Below are positions 21,002 through 30,221 of a stretch of DNA of 35,051 bases, piece by piece (positions within the stretch are counted from its first letter, which is position 1; every line of letters begins with the position of its first letter). The stretch is taken from NCBI GenBank assembly GCA_903860195.1, contig CAIOPO010000039.1, forward strand, positions 1-35,051, given 5' to 3'. The position numbers and the translations under genes are program-made. A model generated the notes under the pieces. That model saw only the letters and a program-made list of their open reading frames with translations. It did not search any database and was not told where the DNA came from. Origin of the DNA: an uncultured Opitutia bacterium. GTDB taxonomy: Bacteria > Verrucomicrobiota > Verrucomicrobiia > Opitutales > UBA953.

Positions 21002-22057
21002 ATGAACCCCATCCGCAACTGCATCACCGCGGCCCTCGCCCTGGCCGCCGCCGTCCTTGGCGCCGCCGAGCCGGTCCGGGTGCTCGTCATCGACGGGCGC
21101 AACAACCACGACTGGCAGGGCACCACCGCCTCGCTGAAGGCCACCCTCGCCGCCGTCGGCGGCTTCCAGGTCGACGTCTCCACCGCGCCGCCCGCCTTCA
21201 CCAAGCGCGCCCCGCAGCGTCCGAAGAAGATGGACGACAAGCAGAAGGCCGCCTTCGACAAGGCGCTTCAGGCCTGGAAGGACGAGGAGTCCGCCTTCAG
21301 CCGCGCCCACGCCGGCGAGTGGGAGAAGTGGCTGCCGGAGTTCGGCAAGTACCAGGTCATCGTGAACAACTACAACGGCGCCGAATGGACCGACCCCGTG
21401 AAGCAGGCCTTCACCGCCTTCGTCCTGCAGGGCGGCGGACTCGTCAACGTCCATGCGGCCAACAACGCCTTCACCAACTGGGAGGACTTCAACGAGATGA
21501 TCTGCTTCGGCTGGCGCGGCGACACCTTCAAGGACCGCGTCGCGGTCGATGACGCGACGGGCAAGGCGGTCGCCGTGCCCCGCGACAAGGAGAAGTTCCA
21601 GGACCGCGGCTTCGGCTCCGGCCACGGCCCGAAGCACGCCTTCGTGCTCAAGGGACGCAACATGGACCACCCCATCCAGAAGGGCATGCCCGTGGAGTGG
21701 CTGCACGCCTCCGACGAGCTCTACCACCGCATGCGCGGCGACGCCGGGCACGTGGACATCCTCGCCAGCGCCTACTCCGCGCCCGAGGACCACGCCAAGG
21801 GAACCGGCATGCACGAACCCATGGTCTGGTGGGCCAAGTTCGGCCAGGGACGCGTCGTCACCACCTCCATGGGACACCTGATGGGCGGCGTCCCGCTCGA
21901 CCCGCTGCACTGCGTCGGCTTCCAGACGGTCTTCGCCCGCTCGGTCGAATGGGCCGCCACCGGCAAGGTGACGCTCGAGGTGCCCAAGGAGTTTCCGACG
22001 AAGGACAAGGAAAGCGTCGTCGAGCCCTCCAAGGTCAGCTGGAAGCGCTCGAACTGA
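21002..22057 (+). CDS. Secreted ThuA-like domain protein
   Basis: Signal peptide MNPIRNCITAALALAAAVLGAAE; VRVLVIDGRNNHDWQGTTASLKATL, GGGLVNVHAANNAF, HPIQKGMPVEWLHASDELYHRM as in ThuA-like proteins. Confidence 0.88.
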   Translation: MNPIRNCITAALALAAAVLGAAEPVRVLVIDGRNNHDWQGTTASLKATLAAVGGFQVDVSTAPPAFTKRAPQRPKKMDDKQKAAFDKALQAWKDEESAFSRAHAGEWEKWLPEFGKYQVIVNNYNGAEWTDPVKQAFTAFVLQGGGLVNVHAANNAFTNWEDFNEMICFGWRGDTFKDRVAVDDATGKAVAVPRDKEKFQDRGFGSGHGPKHAFVLKGRNMDHPIQKGMPVEWLHASDELYHRMRGDAGHVDILASAYSAPEDHAKGTGMHEPMVWWAKFGQGRVVTTSMGHLMGGVPLDPLHCVGFQTVFARSVEWAATGKVTLEVPKEFPTKDKESVVEPSKVSWKRSN

Positions 22058-22080
22058 TCGCCCCGCCGTCCGACTGCGAA

Positions 22081-22110
22081 GGCCCGCCGACCGGCGGGCC
22101 TTTTCTTTTA
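22081..22110 (+). terminator. Intrinsic terminator after the ThuA-like gene
   Basis: GGCCCGCC-GACC-GGCGGGCC followed by TTTTCTTTT. Confidence 0.88.
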
Positions 22111-22112
22111 CC

Positions 22113-22628
22113 TCAGAGCGAAGAGAGCGCGGCCGCCACGGCCGCCTGGATCACCTGGGGCTCCGGCCCGACGTCGACCGTGACGCACCGTTCCGCCGGC
22201 ATGACCGGCGGCTCCAGCGCCGCCAGCTGGCTGTCCAGCAGTCCCGCCGGCATGAAATGCCCCCTGCGAGCGCCGATGCGGGCCGCCAGCAGTTCACGCG
22301 GGCCGGTGAGATGCACGAAGATGAGATGCGGGTCCGCCTCCCGCAACCGGTCACGATAGGCCCTCTTGAGCGCGGAACAGGTGACCACCATCGCCTCGCC
22401 ACGCGCCCTGCCTTCGGCGATGCGGGCGGCCATGGCGGACAGCCAGCCCGCGCGGTCGGCGTCGGTCAGAGGCGTGCCCGCACGCATCTTCTCGACGTTG
22501 GCCGGAGGATGGAAGTCGTCGGCCTCGATGAGCGTGGCGCCGGTCGCGCGGGCGTGCAGGGCGGCCACGGTGCTCTTGCCGCAGCCGCTCACGCCCATGA
22601 AGACGACGTTGTCCCGTCCCTTGCCCAC
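22113..22628 (-). CDS. Gluconokinase family (GntK-like) carbohydrate kinase
   Basis: FMGVSGCGKSTVAAL, EADDFHPPANVEKMRAGTPLTDADRAGWL, VVTCSALKRAYRDRLR; likely GTG start at 22628. Confidence 0.88.
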   Translation of the reverse strand: MGKGRDNVVFMGVSGCGKSTVAALHARATGATLIEADDFHPPANVEKMRAGTPLTDADRAGWLSAMAARIAEGRARGEAMVVTCSALKRAYRDRLREADPHLIFVHLTGPRELLAARIGARRGHFMPAGLLDSQLAALEPPVMPAERCVTVDVGPEPQVIQAAVAAALSSL

Positions 22629-22630
22629 GG

Positions 22631-23704
22631 TCAGAGCTCGATGGTGCGCCCTTCGCGGAAGGAACGGTCGGCGGCGTGCACGATGCGCATGGAGTTGACC
22701 GCGTCGTCCATGTGCGCGGTCAGGTCGAGGTCCTCCCGGACGGCCCGCTCGAAGTAGGCCTGCTCCCGCTCGCACAGGCCGTCATGACCCGGATCGGCCT
22801 CCGTGGGCACGACCTCGTCCGGCTTCAGGAACTTGCCGTCCGGTCCGAGCGCGGCGTGGTGCACCTTGAGCGCCTGGGCGGCGGAATGGGAGTCGACGTC
22901 GGCGGAGTTGCCGGCCTGGGCGGCCTTGCCGGCCACGATGGAGACGCAGCCCCTGGGTCCGATGACGTCCTTCACGAAGAAGGCCTCCTCGGACATCATG
23001 GGGCCCCACCCGGCCTCGTACCAGCCGACGGAACCGTCGGCGAAGGTCACCTGAAGCTGGCCGTAGTTGATCTGGCCCGCCGGCATGTCCTCGGTCAGCC
23101 GCGCGCCGATGCCCGAGACGCGCACCGGACGGCTGCCCGTCATCAGGCACATGATGTCCACGTAGTGGACGCCGCAGTCGACGACGGGGCTGCAGCTCTG
23201 CAGCAGCGCGCGATGGGTCTTCCACATGTCGCCGAAGCTCTGCTGGTTGAGGTTCATCCGCATGACGAGCGGCTTGCCGAGCTTCTGGACCGTGGCCACG
23301 AACTGCGTCCAGGCGGGATGGTGCCGCAGGATGTAGCCGATGACGACCTTGCGCTTCACGGCCTTGGCCTTGGCCACGATGCGCTCGGCCTCCTCGACGG
23401 TGACGGCGAGGGGCTTCTCCACGAACACGTGGCAGCCGGCGTCGAGCGCGGCGACGGCGTATTCGGCATGGGTGTCGGGATAGCTGGAGATGGAGACGGC
23501 GTCCGGCTTCGTCGTCCGGAGCGCGGCGTGGAAATCGCCGAACTCTGCGTAGCCGCCGCCGAGTTCGGCGTTCAGCTTCGCGCGGGATTCGGCCGAACGG
23601 GTGACGAGACCGACGATCTCAAAGCCGGGCAGGCGGTGGTAGGCGAGGGCATGGGACCGGCCCATGTGGCCGGCGCCGACGCAGAGGACGCGTATCTTCT
23701 TCAT
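22631..23704 (-). CDS. Gfo/Idh/MocA family oxidoreductase
   Basis: KIRVLCVGAGHMGRSHALAYHRLPGFE Rossmann motif, HVFVEKPLAVTVEEAERIV. Confidence 0.92.
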   Translation of the reverse strand: MKKIRVLCVGAGHMGRSHALAYHRLPGFEIVGLVTRSAESRAKLNAELGGGYAEFGDFHAALRTTKPDAVSISSYPDTHAEYAVAALDAGCHVFVEKPLAVTVEEAERIVAKAKAVKRKVVIGYILRHHPAWTQFVATVQKLGKPLVMRMNLNQQSFGDMWKTHRALLQSCSPVVDCGVHYVDIMCLMTGSRPVRVSGIGARLTEDMPAGQINYGQLQVTFADGSVGWYEAGWGPMMSEEAFFVKDVIGPRGCVSIVAGKAAQAGNSADVDSHSAAQALKVHHAALGPDGKFLKPDEVVPTEADPGHDGLCEREQAYFERAVREDLDLTAHMDDAVNSMRIVHAADRSFREGRTIEL

Positions 23705-23711
23705 GAGGAAA

Positions 23712-25277
23712 TCAGAGGCCGAGCGGCTGGTTGAAGCCCTTGGCGCGCTCGGCGTCGAGGGCGGCCTTGAGGCGCGCGACGACTTCGGGATGGGCGGCCG
23801 CGACGTTGTCGCGTTCGGCCGGGTCGGCGACGAGGTCGAAGAGCCGGTCCTTGCCCTGCTCCGCCGCGTCGCGCTTGAAGTCCTCGGCCTTGCCGGGCTG
23901 CACCGCCACGGACTTCCAGGCCGCCTTGCCCTTCTGGCCCGTGCCGGGGATGTACTTCCAACGCGCGTCCCGGACCGAGAGCTGTCCGCCCTGGGTGCTG
24001 GAGACGAGCAGTTCGCGGCCGGCGCCGCCGAGGAGGGCCGCCGAATGGTCGCGCGCGTCGAGCGTGGCGTATTCGGCCGCGTCTCCGCCGGCCAGCTTCA
24101 CGAAGGTCGCCGGCAGGTCGACCTGGGACACCAGCGCGTCGGAGACCTTGCCCGCCGGCGCCCGCCCGGGCCAGCGCACGATGAAGGGCACGCGCGTGCC
24201 GCCCTCGAGGATCGAGTATTTGCCGGACCGGAAGGGACCGGCCGGCTCATGGCCCGCCTTGGCGTTGAGTTCCGTGGACTGGTCCTTGTAGCCGTCGTCG
24301 AGGATCGGTCCGTTGTCGGAGGAGACCACGATGACCGTCCTCTCCGTCAGACCGTGCCGGTCGAGTTCGGCGAGGATGCGTCCCACCTGGTCGTCGAAGG
24401 CGACCACGGCGTCGCCGCGCGGTCCGAGCGGGGTGCGGCCGGCGTAGCGCGGGTGCGGCAGGCGGGGCACGTGGTTCTCATGCGAGGCGTAATAGAGCAG
24501 GAACGGTCGGTCCTTGCTGCGCGCGATGAACTCGCAGGCCTTGCCCGCGAAAGCGTCTCCCATCGTCTCATCATTCCAGACCGCGGACTTGCCGCCTTTC
24601 ATCCAACCGATGCGACCGACGCCGTTGACGAGCGCCATGTTATGGCCGTGCGACCAGTCCATCTTCAGCTTGGCTCGCTCCGCCTCGAGCTTGAGGTCCG
24701 GATCCCCCGGATAGGGCGACTTGTAGCTGACTTCGATCGGATCCTCGGGGTCGAGTCCGACCACGCGTCCGTCCTCCACGTAGACCGTGGGCACGCGGTC
24801 ACCGGTGGCGGCCATGATGAAGGAGTAGCCGAAACCGATGTCATTGGGAGAAGGGGCGATCTTCCCGTTCCAGTCCACGTCGCCGGAGCCCAGGCCCAGA
24901 TGCCACTTCCCGACCACGCCGGTGGCGTAGCCCATCTTGGCGAGACTGGAGGCCATCGTCGGACGGCCCGGGCGGATGATCATGCGGGCGTCGCCCGGAA
25001 GCACGCCGGTGCCCTGCCGGCGCCAGGCATACTCACCCGTGAGGAGAGAGTAGCGAGAAGGCGTGCAGGTGGCCGACGTGCAGTAACCGGCGGTGAAACG
25101 GACGCCTTGCGACGCCAGCCGGTCGAGGTTCGGCGTCGGGATGACCTTGGCGCCGTAGCAGCCGAGGTCGCCCCAGCCGATGTCATCCGCATAAAGCAGG
25201 ACGAAGTTGGGACGCTCGGCGGCGGAGGCGGAAACGGCGAGAAGCAGCAGGCCGGCGATGAGCGGGGCGATTCGCAT
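23712..25277 (-). CDS. Secreted sulfatase (arylsulfatase A-like, Cys type)
   Basis: Signal peptide MRIAPLIAGLLLLAVSASA; RPNFVLLYADDIGWGDLGCYG; formylglycine motif CTPSR; GKWHLG. Confidence 0.95.
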   Translation of the reverse strand: MRIAPLIAGLLLLAVSASAAERPNFVLLYADDIGWGDLGCYGAKVIPTPNLDRLASQGVRFTAGYCTSATCTPSRYSLLTGEYAWRRQGTGVLPGDARMIIRPGRPTMASSLAKMGYATGVVGKWHLGLGSGDVDWNGKIAPSPNDIGFGYSFIMAATGDRVPTVYVEDGRVVGLDPEDPIEVSYKSPYPGDPDLKLEAERAKLKMDWSHGHNMALVNGVGRIGWMKGGKSAVWNDETMGDAFAGKACEFIARSKDRPFLLYYASHENHVPRLPHPRYAGRTPLGPRGDAVVAFDDQVGRILAELDRHGLTERTVIVVSSDNGPILDDGYKDQSTELNAKAGHEPAGPFRSGKYSILEGGTRVPFIVRWPGRAPAGKVSDALVSQVDLPATFVKLAGGDAAEYATLDARDHSAALLGGAGRELLVSSTQGGQLSVRDARWKYIPGTGQKGKAAWKSVAVQPGKAEDFKRDAAEQGKDRLFDLVADPAERDNVAAAHPEVVARLKAALDAERAKGFNQPLGL

Positions 25278-25301
25278 GCTGCGTGCATAACGGGACACGA
25301 C

Positions 25302-25338
25302 CCTTTGCCAAGCCCTCCCCGCCGATGCTTGCCAAAGG
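25302..25338. promoter_or_regulatory. Imperfect inverted repeat in the sulfatase/dapF divergent intergenic region
   Basis: CCTTTGCCAAGC-N13-GCTTGCCAAAGG, 12-nt arms with one mismatch. Confidence 0.45.
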
Positions 25339-25362
25339 AGCGAAAAACGCCAATCCCACGGC

Positions 25363-26217
25363 ATGCGCTTCGCCAAGTATCACGCCCTCGGCAACGACTA
25401 CCTCGTGCTCGAGCCGAAGGACTGCCCCGCCCTCTTCGCGGCCGAGGCGGTGCGCAAGGTCTGCCACCGTCACTACGGACTGGGCTCGGACGGAATCCTC
25501 TACGGACCCATCGCGCGTGCGGACGGACTCATCGGCCTGCGCATCCTGAACCCCGACGGCTCGGAAGCCGAGAAGTCGGGCAACGGCATCCGCATCTTCT
25601 GCCGCCATCTTCTCGAAACCGGCCGGGTGCGCGAGGGCCAGGAGTTCCGTCTGCACACGCTCGGCGGAGTCGTCGGTTGCGCGGTCTTCGAAGGCGGGCG
25701 CCGCATCAGGGTCGAGATGGGAGGCGTCTCCTTCCGCGCCCCGCAGATTCCGCACGTCGGACCCGACCGCGAGGTCCTCGGCGAGGAGATCACGGTCGCC
25801 GGCCGCACTTTCCGCTACTGGTCCGCGACGGTGGGCAACCCCCACTGCGTCATACCCGTGGACGAGCTGACGCCCGACCTGGCCCGCACCTACGGACCCC
25901 ACCTCGAGGTGCATCCCAACTTCCCGAACCGCACCAATGTCCAGTTCATGAAGGTCGTCGACCGCCGGAACGTCCGGATTGAGATCTGGGAGCGCGGGGC
26001 GGGCTACACCCTCGCCTCCGGCTCGTCCTCCTCCGCCTCGGCGGCCGTGGCCCGCAAGATGGGCCTGGTCGACGCCGACGTCACCGTGCACATGCCGGGG
26101 GGGCAGATTAGTATTGGCATCGGACCGGACTACTCCATCGTGATGACCGGACCGACGACCCCGGTGGGCATCTTTGAGATGCACCCCGGAGTACCGGACC
26201 AGGACGTCGCCCTCTGA
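25363..26217 (+). CDS. dapF: Diaminopimelate epimerase
   Basis: MRFAKYHALGNDYLVLE, LNPDGSEAEKSGNGIRIFCRHL, VGNPHCVI, WERGAGYTLASGSSSSASA. The active-site Cys regions read NGIRIFCR and ASGSSSSASA, so the usual catalytic Cys positions need checking. Confidence 0.88.
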   Translation: MRFAKYHALGNDYLVLEPKDCPALFAAEAVRKVCHRHYGLGSDGILYGPIARADGLIGLRILNPDGSEAEKSGNGIRIFCRHLLETGRVREGQEFRLHTLGGVVGCAVFEGGRRIRVEMGGVSFRAPQIPHVGPDREVLGEEITVAGRTFRYWSATVGNPHCVIPVDELTPDLARTYGPHLEVHPNFPNRTNVQFMKVVDRRNVRIEIWERGAGYTLASGSSSSASAAVARKMGLVDADVTVHMPGGQISIGIGPDYSIVMTGPTTPVGIFEMHPGVPDQDVAL

Positions 26218-26294
26218 GGCGCCGCCTATCCCATAGAATAGCGCACATACACGGCCTGCCCTCAGGGGCGGGTCGCTCGAATCCATCCATACCC

Positions 26295-29186
26295 ATGGCG
26301 GCACCGGCGCCGTTACCCAATATCTCAGAAGACGACCTGATCGACCTGGCCGGCGGGGCGACCGTGCTCCAGGCGAAGACCCTGGTGCGTCAGGGCAAGG
26401 TGCGCAAGGCCGTCTGGAAGGCCCCGAACGTCGAGGCGCTCGTGGAGGACGCCAAGGGCAGCCGCGAAGCCCGCTGGAACCTGCGCTCGGTGACTTTCCA
26501 GCGCAACGAATGCGGATGCGACGTCTCCCTGGTGCAGCGCAAGCTGTGCGTGCATTCGGTCGCGGCCTACCTCGCCCTCGCCGTCAAGGAAGGACGCATC
26601 AAGCTCGAGGAGGAGCCGGCGCCGGCGCCGAAGCCCGCCGAGAAGCCGGCGGAGAAACGTCCCGCCGCCGAGGCCGCCGCGGGTCCGCGCCTGCGCTCGA
26701 TCAGCCTCTCCAACCGCAAGGGCACCCCGATCGAGGTGCGCTTCATCATTCCGCCGAACATCGCCACCGCCGCCCAGCGCGACGAGATCATCTGCCGCCT
26801 CGAGCTGCGCGTCGAAGGCGTGCAGGTGGCGCCCGAAAACCTCGACCGCGGCAAGGCCTGGAACATCGAGCCGGAGACGGTCTTCTTCCTGGCGATCCTC
26901 GAAAACCTCTGCAACGGCAAGCTGCAGGGCATCCTCCCCCTCACGCGCCGTCACCTGCGCCAGCTCCTCTCGGTCGGCAAGGGGCTCTCCATCTTCCGCA
27001 TGGCGAACGCGCCCGAAGCCGCCCTCGCGTGGGAGGGCGACCGTCTGGCCGGCGTGCATGCGCATCTGGACGAGCCCGATCCGACGCCGCAGCCCGTCGC
27101 CGCCGGCGACCCCGAGGAGGACGGCGACGAGCAGGAGGTGCGCTCCACCGACCGCGGCCGGGAGGACAAGGTCTGGCTCGACGGGTCGATGAAGTGGCTG
27201 CGCGTGCGCCTGCCCCAGCAGTCCTCCGGCCCCGTGGCCGAACTGCGCGAAGTGCTGAAGCGGGGCGGCTTCACCCTCGAGACGGCCACGCGCGAGTGGT
27301 ACCTCGCCGGCACGATCCAGGTGCTCAACTTCCTGGCGCGGCACCACCGGCTCCTGCTCGAGCAGAACGAGTCCTACTTCTCGCACAACCTGAACAACTC
27401 CCTCAACAAGGTGCAGCTGGCCAAGGCCCGCTGCGACGCGGCCGAGGCCGAGGACGGATTCAAGTTCGCCGTCGGCATCGATCCCGAGGGCAAGTCGCCG
27501 AAAGTCATCCAGGAGGCGCTCTCCAGCGGGCGCATGTTCTTCTACACCGACCACGGCCCGCGCCTCATCACGCCCGAGCTCCTCGAGTCCATCCGCAACG
27601 CCCAGCGCCGCATCACCGGGGACGCCAAACGGGACGTCGACCTGGACCTCGAGCTCAAGATCGGCTACGCCGACCTGGCCAGCGCCGACGCCATCGCCGA
27701 GGAGCTGCAGGCCGCCTTCGCCCCGCCGGAGACCTGGTCCAAGCGCTCCGCCGCCATCCGGAACCTCTCCAAGCTCCAGCCCGCCCCGGTGCGCGCCGAG
27801 CTGGCCGCCATGCTGCGCCTCTACCAGCAGGTCGGGGTCGCCTGGCTCTGGCACGTCCATTCCAGCAACCTCGGCGGGCTGCTCGCCGACGAGATGGGCC
27901 TCGGCAAGACCGTCCAGGCGCTGGCCTTCATGGAGGCGCTCCGCACGCACCGCAAGGAGGACGGGCCCTGCCTCGTCGTCTGCCCCGCCTCCCTGGTCGA
28001 GAACTGGCGGCGCGAGGCGCGACGCTTCACTCCCGGCCTGCGGACGCTCGCCCACCACGGCCAGGCCCGCGTGGTCTCCCAGGAGTATCTGGGCAAGTTC
28101 GACCTGGTGATCACCTCGTACGGCACGCTGGCGCGGGACATCGGCGCCTTCTCGCTCATCACCTGGGGGGCCGTGACCTGCGACGAAGGACAGAACATCA
28201 AGAACCCGCGCTCCCAGGCCGCGAAGTCGGTCAAGCAGCTCATCGCCAAGGGCCGGTACATCCTGACCGGCACGCCGGTGGAGAACTCCCTGGAGGACCT
28301 CCGCTCGCTGTTCGGCTTCCTGATGCCGGGCTACCTCCCGAAAGCGCAGGAACGTCTGACCGGCGAGGACCGCAAATGGCACGACGACCGCCTGCTCCAG
28401 ATGGCCGCCCCCTACATCCTGCGTCGTTCCAAGGCGGCGGTCGCGCCCGAACTCCCGCCGAAGATCGAGCAGCTGATCTACTGCGACCTCGAGGACGCCC
28501 AGAAGAAGCTGTACGACGAAGTGCAGGAGACCATCAGCAAGGAGATCTTCGAGATGGAGATCGGCGGCGCCAAGGAGAAGGACGTGCGCATGCAGGCCTT
28601 CAAGCTGCTCACCCGCCTGCGTCAGACCTGCGCCGACCCGCGCATCCTGGATCCCAAGCTGGAGGAGACGGACTCCGCCAAGCTGCAGGCGCTCCTGGAA
28701 CTGCTCGAGGAGTCCAAGGACGCCAATCACCGGCTGCTGGTCTTCTCTACCTTCGTCTCCGCGCTCCAGCTCATCCGCGAAGCCCTCGAGGAAAGGGACA
28801 TCCCCTTCTGCTACCTCGACGGCTCGACCACGGACCGCCAGGGGGTCTGCGACAAGTTCAACGGCACCCCCTCCATCCCGGTCATGCTCATGTCCCTGAA
28901 GGCCGGCGGCACGGGCCTGAACCTCACGGGGGCGGACACGGTCGTCCATTTCGACCCCTGGTGGAACCCCGCCGCCGAAGCCCAGGCCACCGACCGGGCC
29001 CACCGCATCGGCCAGACCCGGACGGTCACCAGCATCAAGCTCATCGCGGCCGGCACCATCGAGGAACGGGTGATGGACCTCCAGAAGGGGAAGTCGGAGA
29101 TGTTGCGCAAACTGCTCAGCGAGTCAGATTCTGTCTCGTCCTCCCTCTCCCTTGACGACATCAAGGAGCTCCTGCGCAAGGACTGA
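26295..29186 (+). CDS. SNF2-family DEAD/DEAH-like helicase with N-terminal SWIM zinc finger
   Basis: SWIM CxC-Xn-CxH (NECGCDVSLVQRKLCVHSVAAYL); LLADEMGLGKTVQALAFM; DEGQNIKNPRSQAAK; LTGTPVENSLEDLRSLFGFLMPGYL; SLKAGGTGLNLTGADTVVHFDPWWNPAAEAQATDRAHRIGQTR. Confidence 0.95.
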   Translation: MAAPAPLPNISEDDLIDLAGGATVLQAKTLVRQGKVRKAVWKAPNVEALVEDAKGSREARWNLRSVTFQRNECGCDVSLVQRKLCVHSVAAYLALAVKEGRIKLEEEPAPAPKPAEKPAEKRPAAEAAAGPRLRSISLSNRKGTPIEVRFIIPPNIATAAQRDEIICRLELRVEGVQVAPENLDRGKAWNIEPETVFFLAILENLCNGKLQGILPLTRRHLRQLLSVGKGLSIFRMANAPEAALAWEGDRLAGVHAHLDEPDPTPQPVAAGDPEEDGDEQEVRSTDRGREDKVWLDGSMKWLRVRLPQQSSGPVAELREVLKRGGFTLETATREWYLAGTIQVLNFLARHHRLLLEQNESYFSHNLNNSLNKVQLAKARCDAAEAEDGFKFAVGIDPEGKSPKVIQEALSSGRMFFYTDHGPRLITPELLESIRNAQRRITGDAKRDVDLDLELKIGYADLASADAIAEELQAAFAPPETWSKRSAAIRNLSKLQPAPVRAELAAMLRLYQQVGVAWLWHVHSSNLGGLLADEMGLGKTVQALAFMEALRTHRKEDGPCLVVCPASLVENWRREARRFTPGLRTLAHHGQARVVSQEYLGKFDLVITSYGTLARDIGAFSLITWGAVTCDEGQNIKNPRSQAAKSVKQLIAKGRYILTGTPVENSLEDLRSLFGFLMPGYLPKAQERLTGEDRKWHDDRLLQMAAPYILRRSKAAVAPELPPKIEQLIYCDLEDAQKKLYDEVQETISKEIFEMEIGGAKEKDVRMQAFKLLTRLRQTCADPRILDPKLEETDSAKLQALLELLEESKDANHRLLVFSTFVSALQLIREALEERDIPFCYLDGSTTDRQGVCDKFNGTPSIPVMLMSLKAGGTGLNLTGADTVVHFDPWWNPAAEAQATDRAHRIGQTRTVTSIKLIAAGTIEERVMDLQKGKSEMLRKLLSESDSVSSSLSLDDIKELLRKD

Positions 29187-29191
29187 CCCCG

Positions 29192-30217
29192 ATGCTCTCC
29201 AGCTTCATCAGAAGGAACAAGCCGAAGGCCGAGATGACGTTCCTCGAGCACCTCGACGATCTGCGGATCTCGATGCTCCGGGTGCTGGGAGTGTTCGCGG
29301 TCGGCATGGTGGGGGCCCTGATCTTCTACGAGGAGACCCCCACCCTGCTGAACATGCCCCTGGAATGGGCGAAGCATCCCGAGACCTCCCCGGTCGGCTT
29401 CCTGCTCGGCGAATCCAGCGAAGGGCTGCGCTCCATCCCCGAGCTCAAGGAGTTCACGTTCATGGGGGTGTGGAAGGTGCTCATGTACGCGGCCTTCGGC
29501 GTCGGCATCGCCATCGCCTCGCCGGTCTTCCTCTACGAGACGGCCCGGTTCGTGGGCCCCGCCCTGACCGACCGCGAGAAGCGCGTCCTCGTGCCCTTCT
29601 GCCTCGCGGCCCTGCTCCTCTTCCTGGCGGGCGCCTCGCTCGCCTTCTTCTGGCTCAGCCCGATGTCGGTCCAGATCTGGCACCACTTCGCGGTCGGGCT
29701 CAAGATGGACGTGATCTGGCAGGCGTCCGACTACTACGGGTTCGTCATCATGATGTGCCTGCTCACGGGGCTGACCTTCCAGTTCCCGCTGGCCCTCATC
29801 GTGGTGATGTGGCTCGAGATCGTCCGTCCGCGCACGCTGCTGCGCCACTGGCGCGGCATGCTCTTCGGCATCATGTGCCTGGTGGCCCTCATCACGCCCA
29901 TCGCCGAGCCGATCTCGCTCTTCGTGATGACCGGCGTGCTGTTCGGCTTCTACCTGGTGGCGGTGGCCATCGGCACGGCGATCGTGCGCCGCAAGCGCGT
30001 CGCCCGCGGCGACAGCGCCGACCCGGAGGATGACGACGTCGACGACGATGACGACGGCCCCGACGGGGACGATGATCCCGACGGCGAGCCGGGCTCGTCC
30101 GGTCGCTCCTCCTCCGCTTCACGCGCCCCCACCGCCTCCTCCGCCGCCGCGGTGGAAGCGGAAAGGCCCCGGCGCCTCCCGCCGCCCGCCGAAGGGGATC
30201 TGAGCTCACTCGACTGA
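29192..30217 (+). CDS. tatC: Sec-independent protein translocase TatC with acidic C-terminal extension
   Basis: MTFLEHLDDLRISMLRVLGVF, ETARFVGPALTDREKRVLVPF, LTFQFPLALIVVMW, ALITPIAEPISLFVM; followed by an Asp-rich tail. Confidence 0.92.
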   Translation: MLSSFIRRNKPKAEMTFLEHLDDLRISMLRVLGVFAVGMVGALIFYEETPTLLNMPLEWAKHPETSPVGFLLGESSEGLRSIPELKEFTFMGVWKVLMYAAFGVGIAIASPVFLYETARFVGPALTDREKRVLVPFCLAALLLFLAGASLAFFWLSPMSVQIWHHFAVGLKMDVIWQASDYYGFVIMMCLLTGLTFQFPLALIVVMWLEIVRPRTLLRHWRGMLFGIMCLVALITPIAEPISLFVMTGVLFGFYLVAVAIGTAIVRRKRVARGDSADPEDDDVDDDDDGPDGDDDPDGEPGSSGRSSSASRAPTASSAAAVEAERPRRLPPPAEGDLSSLD

Positions 30218-30221
30218 CACC

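Noticed and set aside
26325-29003. 892-aa minus-strand ORF and 881-aa plus-strand alternate frame over the SNF2 gene
   Set aside because: Both overlap a gene with clear helicase motifs; composition (G/R/E/H-rich) is typical of shadow frames in GC-rich DNA.
26295-29186. SNF2 helicase as part of a phage-defence system (e.g. DISARM-like)
   Set aside because: No methylase, nuclease, PLD or DUF1998 partner nearby; neighbours are dapF and tatC.
30018-30090. GAC/GAT-rich tract as a tandem repeat
   Set aside because: It is in frame within tatC and encodes an Asp-rich tail; no regular period.
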